Below are positions 43,504-55,500 of a stretch of 64,000 nt of DNA, piece by piece. How positions within the stretch are numbered: the first letter of the stretch is position 1; every line of letters starts with the position of its first letter. The notes beneath the pieces were generated by a model. It made no database searches and was not told the origin of the DNA. It worked only from the letters and a program-made list of their open reading frames with translations. Source of the stretch: Echinococcus granulosus (taxonomy: Eukaryota > Platyhelminthes > Cestoda > Cyclophyllidea > Taeniidae); NCBI RefSeq assembly GCF_000524195.1, contig NW_020170388.1, forward strand, positions 356,800 to 420,799, read 5' to 3'. The position numbers were made by a program, and so were the translations under genes.

Positions 43504-46500
43504 ATGTGGAGTGTTTGGTCTGAAAAAGAAATAGAAAGTGAAACCTGGGCCGTCGACGAAAATTCGCACGATTTCTGGAAATCTACGAAAGGATTTCAGC
43601 AACCCAAAAAGGGAATTTTACAAATTCATTTATAGTGTTTTTTGGTGGTATTAAATCCTCTTATTTGTGTGTCACTTACATATATTATGACAGAACTGCA
43701 GACCTTGTTAATATCACTTGAATAGTAAAGTTAATGCGGCTAACTGAGTTAATGTGAATTATGCGTTTCATTGCTGGCCAAGGCAACTGCCATGATTGTA
43801 CTCAAATTAAAACACAATCCTAGCTTCTCTGCATAATAATTGGATGAAATAGCTAGTTTGTTAGGTACCCTGACGTAGTAATGCCTTTAGCTTTGTGAAT
43901 TTGTGCTTTCTATCGTTGGTAAGCCTTGATAACTTATCTAATTCTGGCATTCCCTCTATCCTGTTGTAGATAAAGAAAGGGAAGAAACTGTTCGAAGATG
44001 CTGAAGAGCACACCATTGCTATGAGGATTCCTTATTCCAAACAACAATTACGTCCCAGCGAAATTATTAAAAATCCAGTTGTATTTTCGAAATCTACAGC
44101 GGAAAATGAATTGGCCGAAGCTTTTGATTCCGTGCCAAAAACATTAAGATGTACCTTTAACCAAATATATGAGGATATTTTGACGCTAATTTTACGAAAC
44201 GAGTGAGTTTATACTCCAGGAATAATAATTTCACAGACCGCCACTTTCACCCTGGCTGTGCATTTATCCCCAAGCCAAAAATAAGAAAGGGAAAATAACT
44301 TGTTTATACAATCCGAATGGAAAATATTCATTCAGATTATACATAATGGGAGCATGGAGACGAATAAACATTGATGATCGCATCATGGTAGACGAAAATT
44401 CACAACCAATACTGCCATGGCTCAAGTCTAACGAGTTGTGGCTACCGCTTCTCTGCAAAGCTCTTTTAAAAGTCGCTGCCATCGAGTAAATTTAACGCAC
44501 CTCTGCTTCATCTCTATCTCAGGTCCCAACAAAGTTTTTCTGCTTTCACTTGTTTAACCGGATGGCCATCTCAGAGAATAAGACTTAGGTAGGGAAAGCT
44601 GTTGTATATTTACTTCATATAGCCATCATCTGGTTAAGGAGACATGGATCCTTTTGAAACCCCTTTTACCGGAATGGCAGAGGCTTAACAAGGAAAATAA
44701 ACTTGATGCAGCCGAGTCTGAAAGATCAGTCAATTCTGCTCCATTTGTATTCGTCGGAGGAAAAAAAGCAAAAGACGTGTTGCTTAGTGAAAACACGGTA
44801 AACTTTATTCGAAAAACTGCTTTTTTATAGGGAGTTGAATGTAGAAAATGGGTGTTAGTGTTTCCGTTGAGCAGAATTTCACAGTAGGTCTGGAGGAGCA
44901 ACATGAATGTCAGCACCACTTAAATGGCAACAGTAGCAGTGGCAGTAACAAAGACTGGTCAAACTTCGTAGTCGTAAATTTCAACCAAAAGAGAAAATCT
45001 CACGTATTTTTGTGCAAAGTTTCCCTTGTTTACTCAAGATATTGAGGGCGGTGAGTAATCAGGTCAAATCTGTCTAATTCTTTTGAAGATCAACTTATAC
45101 AGCCCTTTTAAAGGTGATGGCAACCTTAGGCGCAAAATAACTTCCTTCTATATGAAAACAAAATGCAAATAATTCAAGCGCTCGATAGTTCAGCCAGATG
45201 TGTATTTACTGTCAGAATCCTTGTGGTTGGATGCGTTGAGATGTTACCTTCCCGTCTACACAGAGAAGCGTAATGGAGGCAGACTTCATGGCCAATTTGG
45301 AGGCAAAATCACAGAAGGTTCTGCTGCAGTTTCGACGACAGCAGCCTCTCGTTAGTTCAGAAGACCTCCCACCTGTTCCAGCGTGGAAGAAGATACGTGG
45401 ACCTCCTAAAAGTTTGAAGCAGGACGAAGAACACGAACCAATAAGATCTGTTCTTTTGCGGCTGCTAAGGAATGAGAACTCTGGGTAAGAGTGTCTGAAA
45501 ATTTTGGGATTATAGAGCTATTAAAATGAAGCATATCGTTTGGTGGACTTTAAGGGTTATTCAAGGTAGAGTTCAGGTCAGATTAGAAATTTTGGGGTGG
45601 AAATTTGTTTTCATTTTTTTGTCATTGTCTCCTGCCACATTTGCTTACTCTCCATCATCTGACAAATACTTGGGCGAGTACGGTATAGAAAGCTTTGTCG
45701 GTACGGCTCAACCCGCCAAGGGCAGTCTGCCTGTCCTGGCACACAACATTCACCAATTTTTTTCGAAATTGCGGAGATTTGCGAATGAATGCAGTCTGGT
45801 AACCCTTCTCACCGCAAGATTCGTCTCCCGTACACTTCCATCACCGGCAGTGATTGCGCGTTAGTAACACGTCTAGGATGAGGCACACATTCCACTCTTC
45901 GGCTGAATTTTCCGATCCCTAATTGACTGATGTGTTGTGGGTTCAGCCCGAGCCACTATGTCCAGGATGGCAGAGTTTCACTGCTGAGCGGCTGAAAGTC
46001 CTATACCATACATGAAATCATCCGCATGGATTTTTTGCCCTATTTTGCAGGGTAATCTCTACACAGTGTTGTATACACGACCTCGCTGACCCAGTCGCAA
46101 GTCGTCTTAATGAGCGGTGTCTGGAATGGACCGGTGCAGGACATGGCACCGGCCATTAAGTGTAGTAATCAGGCGCACAGACAGACAGATAAGCGGGTAG
46201 ATAGTGGCGTCGCAGTACCATGACAAATGAGGATTGGGTGTAAAGTTCCTGGACGACTTGAACAGCCTTGGTATAACGCCAAGAGTTGTTCTATATCAGA
46301 GAGCGCACCAGACAGATTTTAGTGCTTAAAAGGGCATTTTTAAGGGGAAGGCATAATCTACTATAAAGAGAGCGGGTGGTTACGTTGACAATGACAGCTT
46401 TTTGCATCAACCAAACGACTGATGACTATTTGCATTTTCAGTAATAGAAATGAAGCGGCAGGATTAAGCACAGAGAAGAAACCTGACATTACTCAAGAAA

Positions 46501-49500
46501 ATGTAAGTTTCAGCAGTTTTTTTGTCCTTAGGTTACATTGGCATTCATTAAGAAATGACGGTGAAAGGAGGGTGTATTCTATAGCTAATACTCCACGTCT
46601 ACTAGAACTGGAAACCTCGGAATCTCCTCATTTTGAATTGATAATGTTTTGCCATGTGTTGAAAAATTCTTTATTTTCATTCAAAGCTAGGCGTTCAGGA
46701 TCATAGGGAAAATAAATCTACCAATAGGGTCTGCAGTCAGTGCATCCAGCTATCATAAAAGGGTTGAAGGAGACATAACATATGTCTGTGGCACTTGCAA
46801 CAAACTTGTCAATTGTGTAACAGACTTGTCCATTCACGTAAAGACTTGGTTTTGTTGTAGGAGGGTCATGAAACCTCAAAAATGAGTGAGTCTTGAATCT
46901 CTAGTCTTGTTGACGTGAATTTGCGCGCCATTTTACTTATTTTTACTGTCACTTTAGATGGCTGGTTTGACATTGAAGATGTGTGCAAATTCTTCAAGTA
47001 ACTGTCATGTTGATTTGAGACTCCCAACACTTTTTTGCCCAACCTAACCACCAATTTTACTTTTTTTCTAGCGAACTCCAGATTTTCTACAACCCTAAAG
47101 ATTTGGCATTTATCGAAACATTAACAGTGGTTAAGGTAAGCTCAACAAAGTGGTTTGCTTGACAAGCTCTCTAAAGAATGCTACGGAGGAGTCTGTGGCG
47201 TCTAAAGAGAGTTACCTCTTCGTGGACAGTTTAGACGACATTGAGGTGATCATCGACTTCCACACCACGGTGTGTAGGAACTCGGGTAAGAAGGGCATTT
47301 TCAAAGGCTGTGCATAAATAAACACTTATTTACACAATAAATAATTAAACTCACGTCTTGTCAGAGAAGTGACAAAGAAGTGACTATCACAGCCACTTTG
47401 TTTCATTCTGCTGACACAAAACCAACATTTGCTAGACCAAATTGAAGAATTTAGCTGGAACTTTAAATAAGGAGGTGATCATTCTTAAAGTAAGAACATC
47501 TTTGATGTCTTTCATTGTCTTCAAATTTTTAAATCTGTTTGTTGCGCGATTCAGGGTAATAAGCCGTCCTAAACTGGCGAAGATCGCGTGTTACGTATTT
47601 GTGACGCTTGGTCTAAATAGGCAAATTGGGGCGTAACATACGAATAAAGTCTAAAATTAAATTAAATATTTAATAAGGCTAATATTGCCATATTTTTTTA
47701 TTTATTTTTGTTTATTTGTGTCTACTTGAAAGGTTTACTGCGGTTATCTGTTAGGTTTTACTAGGATTTAGGAGTAGAAATCGCTGGATTTCTCCTTATT
47801 TAGGGAGAATCAGTGTAATGGTCAGACTGTTGATCATAGAAAAGCCCTAAATCGGTCATTTGAAGTGTCAAAATGGACTGATTATCAAAGTTTGCTAATT
47901 TAAAACCTCCAACTGATCATATCCTGGATGTGTAGTTGTAATTTTTGAATATAACAGAAAAGTAGCAAAATCAGGGCCACTTTTATTCCATTTAGAGAAA
48001 ATTTATTGATATGCATCAAAAGAACCTAAATCCGTACATTATAACTTTTTCTCGAATTAACGAGACCATTTTTGAAATGTTGAAGCTAGGAGTCAGATTT
48101 GTGGCCTATTTACCTTCCGCATCACATGCACATTATTTTTTTCCACTTAGTCCCAGCGTCACAAATGTGTGACAAGTGTTTTTATGGTCTTTAAATGACT
48201 GATCACATCAGCTCATGCATTCAAATCATTGACTGCGATTTAAAAAGCAAAGCTATGGGACAACGCACTTAGTATGGACAGAAAAGTAACTTTTGTCACA
48301 TTAGAACCATAGGTAATAGGGCAGTGACAGGCGATTGCCCTCTGTGACCCCGCTAACCATTACATTAACGATGAAGCGGTTAGGATCCATGGCCTTCTGT
48401 TTACACTAAAACTGCGCTTTCGTAAACAAAGACCAAACACGAGAGGTGAATTAGGTATGCAAATGACAGTTCATTTGCATACCTAATTATTTGTTGACAA
48501 CACTTTTATCTTTTTCTCTTAGCTAGCCTTAAATTCTACCTCCTTTAAATGTCCCCACTTAGGCTCTTCTGCATCCAAAGCCAAGTGAAACAAATGGTTG
48601 TCATTACTAACAGTTATGAAATAGCGAATGAGATATGAAATAATTGATGGAAATAATGAAAATAGTAAATATTTTTATTCGTTAAATGGGTAGCCATTTT
48701 AATTATGGTATAATTACCAGGATTTTTGGTGTCGCATTTAGGTGGAAAGGCTTTAGTAGCGGAAATGAATTTATTTGCTAAAATGCGTATTTATCCTACG
48801 AAAAGATGAGTCCCGTACAATGGTGAGAATGGAGCCTACTGATTGGCTATCACCATGCCGCCAGCCACCAATCACAACGCTGTCTATGGAGAATCGCCAA
48901 TCGGTGAGCTTAAGATTACCACGAGGACGCCACTGCTATCGCATCATCCTTGAAACACCAATGGCTGTTTCCCTAACCCTCTTCACTCCATGTACCAATC
49001 CTGAAAGAACGATTTTTGTACTTGGACCAATGGAAACCTGCATGCAGGAGGCAGTAAAAGAACCCCTGCAAAACGTCCATAATGGATGTCGATTTCTTGA
49101 CAAATTTTGTGAAATTGCACGGAGCTTCATTGAAGCTGCTGAAAAGATCGATTCTACAGCAAGCCGCTATGGAAACGCTAGAGATTCATTTTTGAATTTT
49201 TTGGGGAAAATTTTTACCCCTAAGCCAATTCGGATTCTAGAAAAAGTAAGAATGGGTGAATCAGTCATAAAAAGGACATAATGCATAATTTTTTCGTGAA
49301 AAAAGTAATGTCTTCTATTTTTCGTAGGTGATTTACGAAAATATAGCAGAGTTGATTTCAAAACACAATAGAAATAAAGACTCGATAGGAATTTCAGATG
49401 CAAAGCTTGGTTGGAAAGTCCTGATCATCGACCCAAGTGGTGAATTGAAATTAAAAGAAGCTAAAGGTATTTATAGAGTTCCCTCGTAAATTACATCTGG

Positions 49501-52500
49501 TTATTAATTTCCACCCCTTTCCCAATACCTGAATTCTTTTGAGTATCAGCAAATTGTTTTAATTATTAATTTGAACATTGTTTAAATCCGTCATCTACAT
49601 ACTCGCCTCCACTTATTTTACCCAAGAGTGTCACACTCGGATACTTCACCTTCTCTAGGTGACGATTAGCTTCCACGGGTACAGCTTTGAAGCCGTGTTC
49701 AAGTCACTCCCTAAAACAGTAGACAATCTTCAATCACATTTCTCCGAACAAAGGTTTTAAAATAACAGGGGAGTAGAGCAGAGCAAAGGAACTAGGACTG
49801 TACTAATGGAATGACGTGCAACCAGGTTGCATATTCTCACAATTCACAACAGGCTATTTCACCCAACTTTATTGAAACTTAGACGACATTTTCTTACCCA
49901 CTTGATATCACCTTTGCCAATATTTTTAGTTGAAGACAAATCTCCACCTACTGAGATGTTTGGGTAAGCAAAAATCTTTCATTTGTTTTTAAAACAATAA
50001 TTTCTTAGCCTCCAAGATGGCAATGAATTAAAATGTTCAGCGGTAAGGGGAATCATTGGCTGTCAAGCCCTATTCCGAGGCCACTTTACTAGACGGATTT
50101 TGAGAAGTGCCAAGTTTCCCCTCTCAGAAGGTACTACTTGGTTTATCCATGCTTGTTCCATATTACCAGCATTATCGGGCTCAAACGCATCTTGGGACTT
50201 TAGAATTTTCCACCCATGAATTTCCATCTTTGTCTTGTATCCTTAAATTAGTCTACAAATTCAGTTGATGCTACTTATATCGAAACGGAGAACAGATGAA
50301 TGTAAGGAATTTTTCGATTAGACCACACGCTTTTTGTTCATAAAAGGAGCGCTTAACTAGTACCTGGCAAACTCCTGCGAACCAAAGAGGTAGAAATTAC
50401 TGAGATCGTGGTCCGAATCGTCGGAGGGACGTGGTCCCGCCTTTCAGCCTAGTTTCTGCGACATGCACGCAGTACAGTGAGCAGTGAGACCTGGTGAATC
50501 AGTCTGGAGAAAGAGAACACCCTTAGCGACCGATTTCGCAATTTCTTCTCCTGACCCCTACGAAACTCCCTGTAGATAGTGGCACGGTAAGGTAGAAAGT
50601 CCACTAGAACAAATTCATATTTGTCTAAACTAGACCAGCTGCTGCTTTACCAACTGATGCAATTTTTTGGAAGTATTTTGTTGCTGGCGAATTCACTTGA
50701 TCCCGGTGCTTTGACTACGTGCTGAATTGATGTCTAACATCCATTATTGTGTTTGCTTCTTTTCAACTACTTGATGAAATTCTGATACGAGGAAATTAAA
50801 TTCTAGACAGAGTGATATCACCAGACATTCAACGTTCAGTCAAGGGATTGAGGTACCTTCTAGATTGTCTCAATGAGACAACAGAATCGGAGAAAACAGG
50901 TCTCCTTAGAAGCATTCAAAGCCAACTTGGTTGTCGCCATTTTTCCGATGATGCGAATTTCTTCACACGGAGATTGCAATCCGGCACCATGTCCTATGTC
51001 TCATTTAAATCTGTTGGATGTATATGGTCTGCACCTGCAAATTACGTTCAATCAGGCGTCAGGAAGCAGCATTTAAATCTACTTTTCCATCAAAAGATTA
51101 ATATTTCTGAAGAATCGGCACGAATCAGAATTAATTTAAAAAGCGATGAAGGTTTCGCCCGTGTCATTGTTATTGATAACGATTCAGGTGGGTAAAATGC
51201 ATGTCCTCTCATTTAGCATTCTAGGAGGAAAAATTAAATCGAAGAAAGGCGGTTATTTAACCCTTGAGGTAAATAGACTCGGCTATTCCCTGCTCGCCTA
51301 CGTCTTATCGGGGAACGAAGTCAACTCGAACTCGAACTGGCAATTCACCTACCTTTACGAGGGTTGGAGGGACTTGAATTTTTCTAAAATTTATTCCAAT
51401 TTTGCATTCTGGGAGGCCAATGGCGTGCTGGAAGTGAATGAAGAAGGTCTACTCTTTCGGTTCTCATTGGATGTAAGTTCTACTTCGATCTACCAATCAG
51501 CCTAGTCTGGCAGAGCGATTCCTAGTTTTTATTGGCCAGTAGATTACCTATTTGAAAGGAGAACGGGAACCAATCACCAAAAGGTCACTTGGTTCCAAAA
51601 TCACTGCTTATTTTATACTAATTTTTCTTTGAAAAGCCGTTGATGACTAAAAATAACAAACTTGAGTTTAAAAAATCCCCCTCGCTGATATCAAGCTTCT
51701 GGAATCACTGAAGTCAAGTCGGAATGTCCTTCACTATCATACTTGTATTTACAAATGCCCGTTTTTACCAGCTTGAGAAGGATGTTTAGTTAGTGTTTGA
51801 AGCTTGAATTAGACCCATAGTTTAAACGTGGCAGAGGTGCAGCAGATTAGATTGTATGCGCCAAATGCTTAGCTTGGTCTTGAAATGGTTATAAAAACAA
51901 AGGAATCTATAAAACTTTTGTAGAAAAGGAAGAATGAACGATAACATTAGGAAAGTCATCAGTCATCAGAACATTCATGAGTCTGGATAAATGTCCAGAA
52001 GTGACACAAATGGAACACCATGAAATTAGGGTAAAAAATAGGCACGGACTTAAATTGGATCTAACTCAGCCATTTCGGACAATGCCAACCGTGTTTACAG
52101 AATAAGTACTTGGACGGCCTTAATGACATTTAAGCCTGCTGAATTACCACCCCAACTTTTACAGGGTTCTGACTAAATTCATGCCTGAATGAACTTCATC
52201 CATGATCTAGGTTTCGCTGCGGCAAATTGTAAGCGTGATCTTGAAGATCGGCAACTCTACCGTCCGTGCACGGCTCATTCTGCGCTCCAGTGAAGGAAGT
52301 GAGCTTGCGGCTTCACAAGAAGAGCCGGAAGGAGTGCACTTGATGCCAGCTCTCCTTCTTGGACCGGACATGAATTCAGAAGTAGGTGGCACAACGAAAA
52401 GCGACATCTTGGATGTAGGACTGCCAGAATATCAAAACGCAGATGCTTCAAAAGCATTGGAAGAGTCGCATAATCACAAGAAATGCCAAGAAGTGAGTGC

Positions 52501-55500
52501 AAACGTGAAAGGTATCCATTCATCCATCCACCCATCCATCCCGTATCCATCCAACCATCCACCCATCGGTCCTTCCATCAGCCTGCCTGTTACTCTATCC
52601 CATTACTACTCCTAACAGCCAGCCCACATACCAGGCTCCAGTCCAATTCCAAACAACCCAATTCAATCCAGTCCAATTCATACACCTTTTTTCATAGCTC
52701 TAGTTAACTGAGGTTGAATATGTGCGTGCATGCAACACCGTGTGCAGATGAACCAAATCCTTTTTCAAGAGAGTCACGTAACCTGAATCCACACATTTCT
52801 ATTGGAAACTACGGACGACTTTAAGGGCACCATTGCGCACAATAGCATTACATAACGTGACATGGCGCGATATGGTGATAACACGCTTAATAGCTTATCA
52901 GTAGAACAGTTCAAGAATGCAAACTTTCTAGAGGTAGGCGATAATACAGATTGAAGTACAACTGTTCTGCAGTGCTGTGCCTGCCTCATCCCGGACGCCT
53001 GATCAAAGCATAACCACCTGTTCTGAGGCAGAATTGTATAAGAGACAAGTATAGCCGTGGAAAAGATGAACAAAATGCAATCAATCACAAACCAATACAA
53101 TTTTTTAGCGACGGTGCGCACTGGATATCAAGATAACTTACCACTTTTGACCATAGCAGAATCTTTAATTGCTTCATCGGGTAGAAAAAATGACATCCAC
53201 CTGTTCAAATTCATTAAAAGGCACTTAGGAGACCGGAATTAAGGCATTGATGACAAAGAGGAGCATAATACCTTTGAATGATTTAAGAAGTAAAATCCAA
53301 AGTCCCGGTTTGCCTTGAACTAATCTAATGCACCAACATTTTCGTGAGAAAATGAAGTGTTACACTGGTGTCGCTCTAGAAAATATATTCCCACTATTTT
53401 AAAAAGTACCCATTTTCCTTTCTTAAACAGATTTAGAGTATAATTACAATGAAATCATTTTGTAGAAACCACCTCCCATTGAAGGAGTTGATTCAAACAC
53501 GCGGAAGACCGATTCCCTGTGTCACTACATTCTCGAAGCCTACGTAAGGGTGGATGAACTGCACCTTTCAGAGGAAGAAAGGACAATGATTGCGAAAATA
53601 AAGGAGACAAGAATGAACGAAATGAGAGGTATCTGGTCCATATTTAAATGCTAAATTAAAAAAACATCATTATAAAACTTGGTTAGAAGAGGATTTCCCA
53701 TTGACTGAAAGGCCTTAACCCAATCAAATAATTTTGCCTTTAAAACCCCAAGACTAAATAAGCAATATAGTAAATTATGTAAAATTTGTCGACAATTTAC
53801 ACGATCTGAAGATTCCAAAATCATGTTTCAGGGCTTGAAGTTCAGGAGCAACCATGTTTTGACAAAAGCGTATGCCTTCGAATTGGCATTTTAAATTTAA
53901 AAAATGTTTGGAGGCAAAATAAAAAAACCCTTAAAATGAACTTCCAATCGTTTGGTTTATACATTAGCCAAGAGACTTCCCTGAATACACGGGAGGACTT
54001 AGTAGAAGGAGAGACTATTTATTACCGACGTACCGAAGGGTTAGAGAGAGGGGCTCCTGTCATGGCCAGGGGGCGATGTTGCCCAGTGAAAGTAAAAGAG
54101 ACAAGTCTTGAATGCCCGCGTAAACAAAAAAAAGTTAAACAAGCAATCAAAGTATTATGTAGCCTCCCTTCCCCCTTTTGAGCGTCGCCCATCGGGCGCT
54201 CCCCATGGTCAACCTCTCACGTCAGCAATCAAAACGTGATTGATGCTGTCAGAAAACCACCCACCAACAAACCGCCCCAATCATTGAATTTGTATACTAC
54301 TAAGGGAATATTTGAATGCAATGCTACTAATTCCTCTCGACAGTTTCACAGGATCTGGAGCTCTGCCCTCTTTAGAAACTGTATTAAGGATGAGTGAATG
54401 TGATGGCCATCCCGTATGTTCTTCGCTTGACATAGGAACATTGGCCTCAAAGCAGAGGCATTTAGTAAGAAGGAGGGTTTAAAATTGTTCCTTGGCGATG
54501 AGGTTTTGCGTTTATTCCACCTAGCCGCTCTATTCTCACTTTGGTATCTGGGTTCTATCCATCTACCAGAGAGGTGGAGGGGGTACCGCATGTTCACTTA
54601 ATTGGCACCTTCATACTGTAGACAAATCTAAATCGCTTTTTCCATGTGGTTCACGGCTAGTTTTGCCTCATCTGTTCATAGCATTCCTGCAGAATACGGG
54701 AGAGAGGTAGTTGCCGAAGGAAGGCATCATTTTCAACTCTTCTGTTCTTGGTCATCACACATCCCCCCATAAGTGGCAGCTATTCTTCTTCTGCCACTAT
54801 AAGGTTTACTATTTTAATGACATGATTTGGGATAGCTGGCCTTTAGGATCAGATTCGCTGATCGCTGTCACTAATATAGGGCTCCGAGACTTTTCTGAAG
54901 ACGACAGAAGTCATAATACTAGGGTTGAGGGGTTGCTGGCGTGGCCTAGGTACCATGCCGCCGAGAAAAAGCACAATCAACGAGCCTCCTCTGCTCGCGT
55001 AACCAAAACAAAGAGTTAGACAAACAATCAAAATATTGCATACGAATATGGGTTTTCAAGTGAACCAGTATGACAAATCTTCCACATATCTGTGCATTCA
55101 TGTGTGAGATAGCGATGACCATTTTTGACTCCGAAAATAGCTAAATTATGATGCATAGTTTTGCACAAAAAACACAAATTTCACGATTTTCAAAGAGGAG
55201 TAAGTTTAAGTTAAAGTTTGTCATCATAGGAAGTAGTAGTTGGACAATTTATGTATGGTAAAGCACCAGTTTTCCAGTCACACAAAGGGTTAAAGTAGAC
55301 CGCAATGGTAAAGTGAATGGCACGTTTGACTAGCAGCTACGTGCCATTCCGGAAGTTATTTCAGCAATTAAAAATGGCACGAAATAAAATTCATTTTCAT
55401 CATTCTTGGGCGATCAAGAAAGTTAAATAAGTAGCAATTTCTGGCCGTTAGAAACAGTTTGACGCAAGGTTTCAGCACAAAGCCGTATTTCTAATAACAA

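Noticed and set aside
44264..44919. Minus-strand frames antisense to androglobin exons
   Set aside because: They mirror exons whose plus-strand reading matches androglobin block by block.
48449..48488. MicroRNA precursor
   Set aside because: The stem is only 18 bp with a 4-nt loop, below a normal pre-miRNA, and no known seed such as let-7, miR-71 or miR-124 was recognised in the window.
52235..52615. Extension of the androglobin exon through the ATCC repeat
   Set aside because: The donor GTGAGT at 52493 gives the phase needed by the next exon at 53466; reading on only translates the microsatellite.
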